Shown piece by piece: positions 38,863 through 47,049 of a DNA stretch of 64,000 bases (position 1 is the stretch's first letter; each line of letters begins with the position of its first letter). The notes beneath the pieces are model-generated. The model was given only the letters and a program-made list of their open reading frames with translations. It made no database searches and had not been told where the DNA came from. Both the position numbers and the translations under genes were made by a program. The stretch is from Burkholderiales bacterium (GTDB lineage: Bacteria; Pseudomonadota; Gammaproteobacteria; Burkholderiales; Burkholderiaceae_C): positions 124,001-188,000 of the forward strand of contig JAGWTR010000001.1 in the NCBI GenBank assembly GCA_028868855.1. Direction: 5' to 3'.

Positions 38863-38878
38863 CTGTACGTCCATACAG
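38863..38878. promoter_or_regulatory. SOS box (LexA-binding site)
   Basis: CTGT-ACGTCCAT-ACAG matches the CTGT-N8-ACAG consensus exactly, 30 bp upstream of the LexA-like gene. Confidence 0.8.
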
Positions 38879-39179
38879 TGCATTGTGGCAACCCCCTGGT
38901 CAAAGGCAGAACCCTACCGAGTGGCTAGGCGGCGGCTTATCGTGGATACGCCATGGCCGCTGGCAACCCTGGAGTGGACCGGCGCGACTCCCGCCGTGAA
39001 ACTGGGGCTGGCGAAAGGGTCGGTGAGGCTAGAGGATGTTTATTCTTCAGTAAAGATATTGATTTAGACGAGACAGGCGGGATTATGGCGCCGTGGCTCC
39101 GTATATCGGGAGTAGTGCACGGTGTGCGCGAGTCTTAATTATGCGTGATGCGGTAAAATGTCGCTATGGAGGGCCGGCC
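38879..39179. other. intergenic stretch, no convincing gene
   Basis: About 300 bp. A plus-strand frame (ending at 39067) gives a protein-like run such as RRRLIVDTPWPLATLEWTGA, but it has no good start. It may be a decayed gene under the SOS box. Confidence 0.35.
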
Positions 39180-39581
39180 ATGCCGATGAATAAAGGTGAT
39201 ATTGAAACAATTCGCGCAAACGGGATTACTCTGGGGCTGCAACGTGAACTTATTCACACCCTCCCAGGTGGTCGACTAGTATTCACCACAAAAGGCATCG
39301 AATACTATCGGTTTGCATGCTATGAATTCGGGGTGGCGGCGAAAATTTCCCAGATTGAAACACGCCTGGACCTGTTTCACCTTAATCAGGCTATCCGACG
39401 TGCCTGTATTGCACGGCAAGACCAAGAGCTTCGTGATCAACTTGAAGCGGGGGCTATTCCGGTGCGAAACATCGCTTTAACGCGGGCACTGCTTACGGGC
39501 GATTTGCAGAAAATCAGCAGAGCGCTCAAAAGTACTAGTGCAGCTTCAGCGGCTGGTGAAAACGTTATCGCACTGCGATAG
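39180..39581 (+). CDS. hypothetical protein, 133 aa
   Basis: Not recognised. The ATG at 39180 is preceded by GGAGGG at a good distance, which decides the start. The protein is soluble, mixed alpha/beta, with LPGGRLVFTTKGIEYYRF in the middle and helices at the end (RNIALTRALLTGDLQKISRA). Base use is clearly more A/T-rich than the core genome, a sign of transfer. It converges with the next gene across a shared terminator. Confidence 0.6.
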   Translation: MPMNKGDIETIRANGITLGLQRELIHTLPGGRLVFTTKGIEYYRFACYEFGVAAKISQIETRLDLFHLNQAIRRACIARQDQELRDQLEAGAIPVRNIALTRALLTGDLQKISRALKSTSAASAAGENVIALR

Positions 39582-39582
39582 A

Positions 39583-39607
39583 AAAACCGCGCGGGATGCG
39601 CGGTTTT
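39583..39607. terminator. bidirectional terminator
   Basis: A 10-bp perfect stem, AAAACCGCGC and GCGCGGTTTT, with loop GGGAT, sits between two convergent genes and can serve both. Confidence 0.9.
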
Positions 39608-39610
39608 CAA

Positions 39611-40018
39611 TCAGGGCAATGCTTCTTTCACTGTATCGATAGCGTCATACGCCATTTCGCAGTAGTTCGCAATCCGTCGGACAGCCATAGCACAGCCTTC
39701 CACATCCTTGGCAGAGCCTTGCGATGCAGTTGCAAGTGCGTCTCGGTAATTAACAACAGCGAACCCGACGAGTGCAAATAGTGTCACCGTTGCGTGAGCA
39801 TGAGCTTCATCCAAGAGCTGTTTATTCTCCGAGTTTGCCGAAACCGACGCTTCTCCGTTCAGCCCGGCCAAGACATTGTTGACTGCCGCAGCTAGTGCGG
39901 AAGAAAATTCATCTGACGAGACCGAAGCAAGCGTGTTCCGTGACAGAACCTTTGCAGCCTCCTTGACGGAAACGTTATTCCATTTGTTGTACTGTGCTAC
40001 CTGTTTCTGATTAGGCAT
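39611..40018 (-). CDS. hypothetical helical protein, 135 aa
   Basis: Not recognised. It starts MPNQKQVAQYNKWNNVSVKE and is mostly helical, with a moderately hydrophobic stretch HATVTLFALVGFAVVNYRDA in the middle that could be a buried helix or a weak membrane segment. It is Ser/Ala-rich with low GC. A 20-bp perfect palindrome lies 6 bp upstream of its start and may be an operator. Convergent with the 133-aa gene. Confidence 0.55.
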   Translation of the reverse strand: MPNQKQVAQYNKWNNVSVKEAAKVLSRNTLASVSSDEFSSALAAAVNNVLAGLNGEASVSANSENKQLLDEAHAHATVTLFALVGFAVVNYRDALATASQGSAKDVEGCAMAVRRIANYCEMAYDAIDTVKEALP

Positions 40019-40023
40019 GGCAT

Positions 40024-40043
40024 TAACCGGCTCGCGCCGGTTA
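40024..40043. promoter_or_regulatory. 20-bp perfect palindrome
   Basis: TAACCGGC-TCGC-GCCGGTTA directly upstream of the minus-strand 135-aa gene. Operator or mRNA hairpin; the sequence alone cannot separate these. Confidence 0.5.
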
Positions 40044-40131
40044 CCCGGCGGTTGGTTGACGACATTCCTTGTGAAAACAGCGTCCGCGGCTTTCAGTAGG
40101 CTCTGTTACCTATAGCAACCAGAAAACCAAA

Positions 40132-40149
40132 ATCTGCAGCCTTGCAGAT
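40132..40149. promoter_or_regulatory. 18-bp perfect palindrome upstream of the NACHT gene
   Basis: ATCTGCA-GCCT-TGCAGAT, 213 bp before the NACHT start. A possible operator. Confidence 0.4.
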
Positions 40150-40195
40150 GCACGGAACCGTTCACAGAGCTTCTTGAAAGACTCACAATTGCCAA

Positions 40196-40396
40196 ATGAG
40201 CACGCCTGTCGCACCTGCCTCGGAAGTGCTGGCAAAGCTCCGGGGGAGGCTGGAGAATGCCCGAGGAAGGTTTGAGAAACGCAAGCTGGGTAGGCTGACT
40301 CTGGGGGACTGGGTGGTCGACGAGCGCCGCATGCCTGCGCTGGCGCTGCTAGAGTTGCCGGATGAGCAAAAGTCAGGCTACGGCAAGCACTATTGA
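40196..40396 (+). CDS. possible small protein upstream of NACHT gene
   Basis: A 66-aa frame, basic in its middle (RLENARGRFEKRKLGRLTLG), that overlaps the NACHT start by 35 bp in another frame. The ribosome-binding site is poor and no family is recognised. Real small partners often precede NACHT genes, but this one stays uncertain. Confidence 0.3.
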   Translation: MSTPVAPASEVLAKLRGRLENARGRFEKRKLGRLTLGDWVVDERRMPALALLELPDEQKSGYGKHY

Positions 40397-42785
40397 AATC
40401 GGCGACTCGTTTCGCGACGCGGTATGCGATCTTCTGCGAACACAGTTCCCTGACGCGAAACCTGAGCAGTACCTCGGAGGTACAAAGGTTGACATCCTGT
40501 TTTCGACGCTTAGTTTTGGTAAGCGGGAGCGTTTTGCCGTTGAGTGCAAGAACTACGATGTAGCTTTGACCAAGGCAGATTTCGAAAAGATCTACGCCAA
40601 GTATCAGCCGCTCATCGAGGGCCGCCAGATCGAGCGGGTGCTGATCGTCAGCCAGCACACGATCGGAGCCCCGGCTTCCGACTACGTGGGGACTTGGCGT
40701 GCGGCATCGCACCTCACGATCCGAGAACTCGAGGAATTTCTGCTCGGGATCAGGCGGTATATCGAGGCGCTGGCCGACTTGCAGCCGACGGAAGACGCTC
40801 AGTATGTGGAGGCGCGGTTTGCCGGGGTCGAGGGGTTAAACGCGCTGGATAGCGTAGACGAGTGGATCCGAAACGGTACGGGCAACGGACTTGCGATCCT
40901 GGGGAGCTACGGCCAGGGCAAAACTAGCCTGGCGAGGCACTTGGCCGGGCATTACGCGCGCGCATACCTGCAGGACTCGACACAGCGCATTCCGATCCTC
41001 AAAAAGCTCGGCGAGGTTGTCCATGAGACCCGCCTCGAAGCGTTGTTGGGCGCGGAATTCACCGCGGACAGCCCGTCCCCCGGCTACCAGTTCAAGACTT
41101 TTGATCACTTGAACCGCAACGGCCGGCTGTTGATCCTCCTTGACGGCTTCGACGAGATGAAGCACGCCATGACGGCGAGCGATTTTCTGTCGAACTTCCG
41201 TGAGTTCAACCGACTCCTTCAGGGAAAGAGCAAGGTCATTTTGCTGGGCAGGCCCAATGCGCTGCCAACCGACTCTCAGGACCTCGTGTTCCGAGGCATG
41301 AAGCGAGTTGCCGGTCAGGTTGTGGCAAGCGCGGAGTTCACTCCGTGGCGTGAGCAGTCGCTAGCGTTTTTCACACCAGAGGAAAGCGAAGCGCTACTAC
41401 GCAGCAGCCTGGATCGGTCGGTAGCGCGCTACCAGTCCGCAGGGCGCTTTACTTACCGAGATTCCTTTGTTGAAGATCGGACGGTAGAAGTGCTGCGGCT
41501 GGTCCCTGCTGACCTCCTATCCCGTCCGGTGCACGTCCAACTCATTGCAGAGCTTGCTGCCGATCCCGGCTTCGACTTTGCGGGCTTCAACCGGTACCGG
41601 CTCTACGATCACTTCATCCGTTCAATGGTCGAGCGGGACACGACGCAAAAGCGGGCGCGCAAGGCCATTCAGCTCGACGACAGGCTGAGATTTCAGCGAG
41701 ACCTGGCGTGGTGGGCCTGGGCCCGTGTCGGCAAGTCGCAAGGCAGCTTCACGCGCGACGAGATCCCGAACTCACTGCTCGACACTCTCCCGGATGGCGG
41801 TGCCGCCGACATGGAGGGCAAGCGCAACGAATACATCGTGTCCACCCTTACGGAGGACAAGGACGGTGGTGTGCTGTATTTCGCTCACCGCTCCTTCCAG
41901 GAATTCCTTGTCGCGGAACGGCTTCGCCTGGCTAAGCCCGACCCGAATGCTCACCTGGCCTACGCTGCTCACCTTACTCCGGACATTGCGGACTTCCTCC
42001 GGCAGGCGCCAGACGTCAATTTCGTTGTGGACTGGTGCGATACGCTCTCGTCCTGCCAGGGGCCACTCCCCGGCTCCTACTTGCGCTTTTTCGCCGAGTT
42101 TCCGATCCTCGCCGACACCCTGGCCATCGCAGCCAAGGCCGATCCTGCGCAATGTGATCTGTGGACCGTGGCCATCGTGACACTCAGTAGCCGAGCCGGA
42201 CTTGAAGGCGCGTTGTCTGGAATAGATCTCGAGCGAGTATTGCTCACGGTCATTCGCGAGGGCTCGCGGCTGGCTGCGGCCATGGCAACGCTTGCACTGG
42301 TCGCTCGGCAGCAAGCGATTTCCTCGGCACCCCTGCTCATCAAATTGACGGCCGGTCTGATAGAGCGGTGCTTGCGCCATTCAAGGCAAGAGTCCGACCC
42401 TTCAGCACTGTCCATTGAAGTGAAGCTCCACGATTTCGCTGCGGCTTGGCTGGGGCAAGCGGTGAAACGAGTGTTTCCTTCGAGCGGTCTCAAAGCCGTG
42501 CAGCTTGAGTTCGACCTTGGTCAATTGGTGTCGCTCTGTCTTGCGGAGCTCGGCAGCGCGATGCCAGAGGCCGGCGAACTTTTCGGTGATCTGCCCCAGA
42601 TCGATGTTCCGGTCAGCGTTGAGTCCAAAAAAGTGTTCGATACGGTGGATCAGAAGGTGCGCCAGCCCTACGGCTGGCTTATTAACACCAAGCGCCAAAC
42701 ATTTCCCGTGGTCGCATACGAGTCCAATCGCAGGGCTTTTACCGCCGCAGCTGCTGCCCCCCGGCTGCGCAGGCCTGATCACTGA
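40362..42785 (+). CDS. restriction-endonuclease-like NACHT (NLR-type) NTPase
   Basis: An 807-aa protein with an N-terminal Mrr-like PD-(D/E)XK nuclease (about residues 10-130: Asp44 in KVDILFS, Glu61-x-Lys63 in FAVECKNY). A NACHT NTPase follows with Walker A GSYGQGKTSLARH at 181-193 and Walker B LLILLDGFDEM at 256-266, then helical sensor regions to the C-terminus (AHRSFQEFLVAERL near 510 is typical of NACHT proteins). Bacterial NACHT proteins of this design act in antiphage defence, with the nuclease as effector. It is a single gene; the trigger is unknown. Confidence 0.85.
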   Translation: MSKSQATASTIEIGDSFRDAVCDLLRTQFPDAKPEQYLGGTKVDILFSTLSFGKRERFAVECKNYDVALTKADFEKIYAKYQPLIEGRQIERVLIVSQHTIGAPASDYVGTWRAASHLTIRELEEFLLGIRRYIEALADLQPTEDAQYVEARFAGVEGLNALDSVDEWIRNGTGNGLAILGSYGQGKTSLARHLAGHYARAYLQDSTQRIPILKKLGEVVHETRLEALLGAEFTADSPSPGYQFKTFDHLNRNGRLLILLDGFDEMKHAMTASDFLSNFREFNRLLQGKSKVILLGRPNALPTDSQDLVFRGMKRVAGQVVASAEFTPWREQSLAFFTPEESEALLRSSLDRSVARYQSAGRFTYRDSFVEDRTVEVLRLVPADLLSRPVHVQLIAELAADPGFDFAGFNRYRLYDHFIRSMVERDTTQKRARKAIQLDDRLRFQRDLAWWAWARVGKSQGSFTRDEIPNSLLDTLPDGGAADMEGKRNEYIVSTLTEDKDGGVLYFAHRSFQEFLVAERLRLAKPDPNAHLAYAAHLTPDIADFLRQAPDVNFVVDWCDTLSSCQGPLPGSYLRFFAEFPILADTLAIAAKADPAQCDLWTVAIVTLSSRAGLEGALSGIDLERVLLTVIREGSRLAAAMATLALVARQQAISSAPLLIKLTAGLIERCLRHSRQESDPSALSIEVKLHDFAAAWLGQAVKRVFPSSGLKAVQLEFDLGQLVSLCLAELGSAMPEAGELFGDLPQIDVPVSVESKKVFDTVDQKVRQPYGWLINTKRQTFPVVAYESNRRAFTAAAAAPRLRRPDH

Positions 42786-42976
42786 GCCTCAACGCTCCCT
42801 AACGCTTGCGCTCCAGGGAGCGAATCAGGTGCCAGCTCCGGTGGACGCGCGGGGCTGCTATCATTTCTGCATGAACCGCTTCAAGACATAGCAAAGCACT
42901 GAGCCCAGTTCGGGCTTATCTCCACATTCAGCAACCTGTGGCGCCCTAGGTGCGCCCGCAAATGTGGAGTTTGTTT

Positions 42977-43315
42977 ATGTCTCAACACGTTCGCTATGCG
43001 AGAGCGTCTGTCGACGCCCGCAATACTATTGATCCGCGCACCACTGATCAGCGCTCACCCGGGCGGTCACCAGATCATCGTGAAGGCCAACCGTTCTCAG
43101 CACGCTGCCCCACGCTCTGGGCTTCTAGGCCGTTCGTTCTGAAGACCGGCGGACGGTTAGTTGCCGTCAGATTACTGCCTGGCCGTCAAGAGCTTGAGGT
43201 GCTGCGTACGTCTAACATAGGCGCGCCGTCGCTGTGGGTGAAGGCAGAGCGCGTTTTGTCAGAACGAGAAGCTGAGCTGTGGGCGCAGCAGAGCAAGTTC
43301 ACTCGCGCTAGATAG
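42977..43315 (+). CDS. hypothetical protein, 112 aa
   Basis: Not recognised. The ATG at 42977 has a GGAG ribosome-binding site 7 bp away, which supports it. The N-terminal half is rich in Arg/Asp/Pro and looks disordered; the second half is more regular (LKTGGRLVAVRLLPGRQELE, VLSEREAELWAQQ). A hairpin with a T-run ends about 125 bp downstream of the stop. Confidence 0.4.
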   Translation: MSQHVRYARASVDARNTIDPRTTDQRSPGRSPDHREGQPFSARCPTLWASRPFVLKTGGRLVAVRLLPGRQELEVLRTSNIGAPSLWVKAERVLSEREAELWAQQSKFTRAR

Positions 43316-43439
43316 TGCTGGGCGGGGCAACGCCGGCTTGACTGAGTGACTAGTTATCCGGTGTGCCAAGAACCGAGGGCGGTCATCATCAGGTACGAGA
43401 TGATGGCCGCCTATTTTGGCGAAGGTCTGATTGACGACG

Positions 43440-43467
43440 GGGCTGATCGAGAGATCAGGCCCTTTTT
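43440..43467 (+). terminator. terminator-like hairpin
   Basis: CTGATC-GAGA-GATCAG with flanking G/C pairs and a T-run. Just upstream, another hairpin (GGCGGTCATCATC and GATGATGGCCGCC, with one mismatch) spans 43377-43411. Confidence 0.65.
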
Positions 43468-43528
43468 CTATGCCCGGTTGAGAAGTTGAACGGATCGACA
43501 CTTCCCCCGACACCGCGCGTCTAGCGCT

Positions 43529-43828
43529 TCAGACATCCAGCGATTGCACATCCCACTGCGTCAAATCGACTTCAAAGTTCTGCGCGCCCAGCCCCTTCAG
43601 GAATGAGGCCAGGGCCTCCAGGCGTTTGAACTTGCGGGCATGGCCTCGCTGAGCTTCCAGCAGTTGCTCGTCCAAACCCTCCCGCATAGCCAGCACAAAG
43701 CCACCGGGAACACCCTTGGCAACCAGCTCGCCCGCCTTCCCCGCTCGAATCAGCTGGCGAAGAAGTGGTGTGTCAAATGTGTTTGTTTGAGTTATCAAAA
43801 TTGATCTTTTGATTGCTCCAGGGTGCAA
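43529..43828 (-). CDS. small conserved-looking protein, 99 aa
   Basis: Reads FDTPLLRQLIRAGKAGELVA, then GGFVLAMREGLDEQLLEAQ, RGHARKFKRLEALASFL and a C-terminal strand. The pattern resembles short plasmid- or island-borne ORFs annotated as ParC-like, but no name is assigned. Only TTG starts are available (43828 or 43795). It is divergent from the methylase gene, so it may be its regulator. Confidence 0.5.
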   Translation of the reverse strand: MHPGAIKRSILITQTNTFDTPLLRQLIRAGKAGELVAKGVPGGFVLAMREGLDEQLLEAQRGHARKFKRLEALASFLKGLGAQNFEVDLTQWDVQSLDV

Positions 43829-44052
43829 TCATGATAACCTAGCCAGATGTACTGGCAGAAATGGGCTGCAAATGTGGTCTCGGTGCGTCAGACACCGAGG
43901 GCGGCGCTATACGATGCAATCCAAACGAACCGGAAGTAGGCCGGAAGGCTCAAGGTGGTAAATGTCCCGACAACTCGAATCAATCACAGCACACGTCGCT
44001 CAGCGCGCTGATGCCGGCCGCGCATCTACTCCGATCGTCAGCGGGGGGTGTG

Positions 44053-45264
44053 ATGACTAAGAAGGCTCATCTGAACGCCGCCAAGAAGGCCAAAAACGAC
44101 GAGTTCTACACCCAGTGGGCGGATATCGAACGCGAGATGAACGCGTACCTGGAGTACGACCCGAACGTGTTCCGCGGGAAGACACTCCTGCTACCTTGCG
44201 ACGATCCCGAGTGGAGCAACTTCACAAAGTTCTTCGCCCTGCACTTCCGCGACTACGGGCTGAAGAAGCTGATCTCGACGAGCTACGCACCGAACAGCAA
44301 AGAGGGCTTCACCTCCTACCAGCCGACGCTGTTCGAGCGGGGCAGCCCTGCCTACGACAAGAAGAAGTCGATGGATAGAGGGCGCATGTTCGTCTTGGAA
44401 GATTCTGACGTCAACGCCGACGGCGCCATCAACATCGACGATCTGCAGTGGTGCTACCTCGAGGGCAGCGGCGATTTCCGCAGTGACGAAGTGATCGCTC
44501 TGCGGAACGAAGCGGATGTCATCATCACGAATCCGCCCTTCAGTCTGTTCCGTGAATTTGTGGCGTGGCTCGTGGCCGGAGGGAAGACCTTCTCGGTGAT
44601 TGGCAACAGCAACGCTACGACATACAAAGAGATCTTTCCGCTGATCCAGCAAAACGCACTCTGGAAAGGTGCGACGGCTAACAACACCGACATGGTGTTT
44701 GGCGTTCCGAAAGGCACGGAAATCAAGGAGTCCGACAAGCAGAAGGCTGAGCGCCTCGGCTATCCCTCGGACGGCGATTACGACTACACGCGCCTGGGCA
44801 ACTCCTGCTGGTTTACGAACATCGAGCACGGACGCCGCCACGAGCCACTTCAACTCATGACGATGGCCGACAACTTGAAGTACAGCCGCCACAAAGAGGT
44901 TTGCGAGTTGGGGTACCAGACCTACGACAACTATGATGGCATCGAAGTGCCGTTCATGGACGCGTTGCCGAGCGACTATGCCGGAGTCATGGGCGTGCCG
45001 ATCACGTTCCTGGATAAGTACAACCCGGACCAATTTGAGATCGTCGGAATCGCGAAAGCACCGCTCGGAGAGCCGTCTAAAATCTACGGCAAACAGGTGC
45101 AGGTGAGCGCAACGGGCGACCGTAGCGTGGTGACGAAGCTCAACGACGGTCCCTCGATCAAAGTTGATGAGCCCCCGGAAGACAAGACGTATTACGAGGT
45201 CGATGGTGCCTTCTACGTCCAAACGTACGCCCGCATCCTGATACGCAGGAAGGGCGTCGCTTGA
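44053..45264 (+). CDS. EcoRI-family adenine-specific DNA methyltransferase
   Basis: A 403-aa N6-adenine methylase. The start region [20 protein letters not shown] and the catalytic motif [16 protein letters not shown] (NPPF at 160-163) match the M.EcoRI family. The ATG at 44053 was chosen since a GGGGGG stretch precedes it and the family begins here; the frame is open upstream but that part looks non-coding. Its stop overlaps the DUF262-HNH gene by 4 bp. It is expected to protect host DNA from the neighbouring nuclease (inference). Confidence 0.88.
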   Translation: MTKKAHLNAAKKAKNDEFYTQWADIEREMNAYLEYDPNVFRGKTLLLPCDDPEWSNFTKFFALHFRDYGLKKLISTSYAPNSKEGFTSYQPTLFERGSPAYDKKKSMDRGRMFVLEDSDVNADGAINIDDLQWCYLEGSGDFRSDEVIALRNEADVIITNPPFSLFREFVAWLVAGGKTFSVIGNSNATTYKEIFPLIQQNALWKGATANNTDMVFGVPKGTEIKESDKQKAERLGYPSDGDYDYTRLGNSCWFTNIEHGRRHEPLQLMTMADNLKYSRHKEVCELGYQTYDNYDGIEVPFMDALPSDYAGVMGVPITFLDKYNPDQFEIVGIAKAPLGEPSKIYGKQVQVSATGDRSVVTKLNDGPSIKVDEPPEDKTYYEVDGAFYVQTYARILIRRKGVA

Positions 45265-46427
45265 AAACTGATCTGAAGCAATACACGGTCAAGGATGTGA
45301 CCGAGGGGTTTGTCTACAACGAGTACGAGGGCAAAGGCTTGTATGGGCTTGCCGGGACGCTCGTGATTCAACCCGAGTACCAACGGAACTACATCTACGG
45401 CGATGGCAAGAAGGACGTCGCTGTGATTGATTCGCTACTGAAGGGCTATCCGCTGGGGCTGATCTACTTCAACAGTGGCGTCAGCCACCTGGAAGTGCTT
45501 GATGGCCAGCAGCGCATTACGAGCATCGGTCGGTTCGTGACCGGAAAATTCGCCATCAAGCGCGACGGCAAGGAGCAGACGTTCTCGTCGCTCCCGCAAG
45601 AGGACCGCGACAAGATCCTGGCCAGCGCCCTGCTCGTGTATGTGTGTGAGGGAGCTGAGGCGGACATCAAAAAGTGGTTCCAGACCATCAACATTGCCGG
45701 CGTCCCCCTCAATTCTCAGGAGTTGCTGAACGCTGTCTACTCGGGACCGTTCGTGACGGCGGCCAAGGCGGTGTTCTCGAACTCGGGAAACGCGCTCCAG
45801 CAGAAGTGGGCGTCGTACGTGAAGGGCGACCCAAAGCGCCAGGAGGTCCTGGAGGTCGCCTTGGGCTGGATTGCCGCGTCAAAGGACGTGAGCATCGAGC
45901 GGTACCTGGCAGACCACCGCCACGACGCGGGGATTGCTGAGCTGAAGGGCTACTTCACTTCCGTGATTGACTGGGTGGACAGCGTTTTCACCAAGCCGCC
46001 TGACAAGGAGATGCGCGGCCTGGAGTGGGGTCAACTCTACGAGAAATACCACACCACGTCGTATAACGCTGCGGCAATCACTGCCAGGCTCGTCGAGCTT
46101 CGAGGCGACCCCGCAGTGCACAGTCTAAGGGGAATCTATGAGTTTCTCCTTGGCGGTGAAGAGCAGCCACAGTTGCTGGAAGTTCGCCTGTTCGACGACA
46201 AGACCAAGCGGCTGGCCTATGACAAGCAGACTTCGGAAGCTCAGGCGGCGGGCAAATCTAACTGCTCCCTCTGTGCCGTTGGCCACAGCGCGAACGCCAC
46301 AAAGATTTGGGCGCAGAAGGACATGGACGCGGACCATGTGTCGGCATGGTCCAATGGCGGAAGCACAGACCTCTCGAACTGCGAGATGCTCTGCGTGACG
46401 CACAACCGAGCCAAGGGAAACCGCTAG
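45261..46427 (+). CDS. DUF262-HNH endonuclease
   Basis: A 388-aa protein. The N-terminal DUF262 (GmrS/ParB-like) domain has [17 protein letters not shown] near residue 37 and [17 protein letters not shown] near 78. The C-terminal HNH domain has CSLC near 333, then [20 protein letters not shown] and the Cys/His end [12 protein letters not shown]. This is the two-domain plan of GmrSD-type and SspE-like nucleases, except that here it is translationally coupled to an EcoRI-type methylase. A restriction role with the methylase as antidote is inferred. Confidence 0.87.
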   Translation: MKTDLKQYTVKDVTEGFVYNEYEGKGLYGLAGTLVIQPEYQRNYIYGDGKKDVAVIDSLLKGYPLGLIYFNSGVSHLEVLDGQQRITSIGRFVTGKFAIKRDGKEQTFSSLPQEDRDKILASALLVYVCEGAEADIKKWFQTINIAGVPLNSQELLNAVYSGPFVTAAKAVFSNSGNALQQKWASYVKGDPKRQEVLEVALGWIAASKDVSIERYLADHRHDAGIAELKGYFTSVIDWVDSVFTKPPDKEMRGLEWGQLYEKYHTTSYNAAAITARLVELRGDPAVHSLRGIYEFLLGGEEQPQLLEVRLFDDKTKRLAYDKQTSEAQAAGKSNCSLCAVGHSANATKIWAQKDMDADHVSAWSNGGSTDLSNCEMLCVTHNRAKGNR

Positions 46428-46495
46428 TCGCAGCGTTGTAGCCCTGCCTCCTTCTCTCGATTTCAGGCGTTTTCGCCTGCCCCGCCAGCAATATT

Positions 46496-46526
46496 CGGCA
46501 GCGTCCAAAAGGCGCTGCCGTTTTGC
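46496..46526 (+). terminator. terminator after methylase-nuclease pair
   Basis: An 8-bp perfect stem CGGCAGCG/CGCTGCCG followed by TTTT. A second hairpin CAGGCG-TTTT-CGCCTG lies at 46464-46479. Confidence 0.8.
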
Positions 46527-46546
46527 ATTCCAACTCCTGAAAACAG

Positions 46547-46912
46547 TTATCTGCGATCCACGGCACCTTTGCCTTTGACCTTCAGCGACCGCAACCGGTC
46601 TTCCAGCGAGATGCTTGGACGGGGGGCGGGTGACGGAAATAGTGTGAAGACGTACTGAGTACGGTCCATGGCGCGCAGGACCTCAATGAAGGTTTCAAGA
46701 GTCGCCTTCCCGTGCGATTCGAAGCGCTTGTACGTCCGTAGGGGGATGCCGGCCTCTCGCGCGAACTCCACTTGAGACAACTGTTCGTCCTGCCGGTACC
46801 GTCGGACTCGCATCGCCAAGTAATGGCAAACCTCGTTTATCGGACAGGCTCTGAGCCTTATCACCAATTCATCATCGCTCATCCACATATTGTGGGCCAG
46901 TTTTGGCACCAT
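46547..46912 (-). CDS. XRE-type HTH regulator
   Basis: A 121-aa protein with one HTH at about residues 35-85: YRQDEQLSQVEFAREAGIPL and RTYKRFESHGKATLETFIEV. The C-terminus is short and basic. Starts at 46912, 46888 or 46882 are possible. CCACA-TAT-TGTGG (46883-46895) lies inside the start region and may be an autoregulatory site. It is divergent from the two-giant-protein cassette and probably regulates it (inference). Confidence 0.75.
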   Translation of the reverse strand: MVPKLAHNMWMSDDELVIRLRACPINEVCHYLAMRVRRYRQDEQLSQVEFAREAGIPLRTYKRFESHGKATLETFIEVLRAMDRTQYVFTLFPSPAPRPSISLEDRLRSLKVKGKGAVDRR

Positions 46913-47049
46913 GTTTGTTGATAACGTGGTTTATGCATCGCCTTTTGGAGCTGTGTTGCTAGACTGAGCTTAGAAATACCCGAAATCCACCTCCGAGCTA
47001 GGTCTGCTTGGTGTGTGAAGTGGCATTACCTGCCAAGAAAGGAACGACC

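Noticed and set aside
40110..40712. 200-codon minus-strand frame over the NACHT start
   Set aside because: Antisense to the nuclease domain of the NACHT gene and lacks protein-like features.
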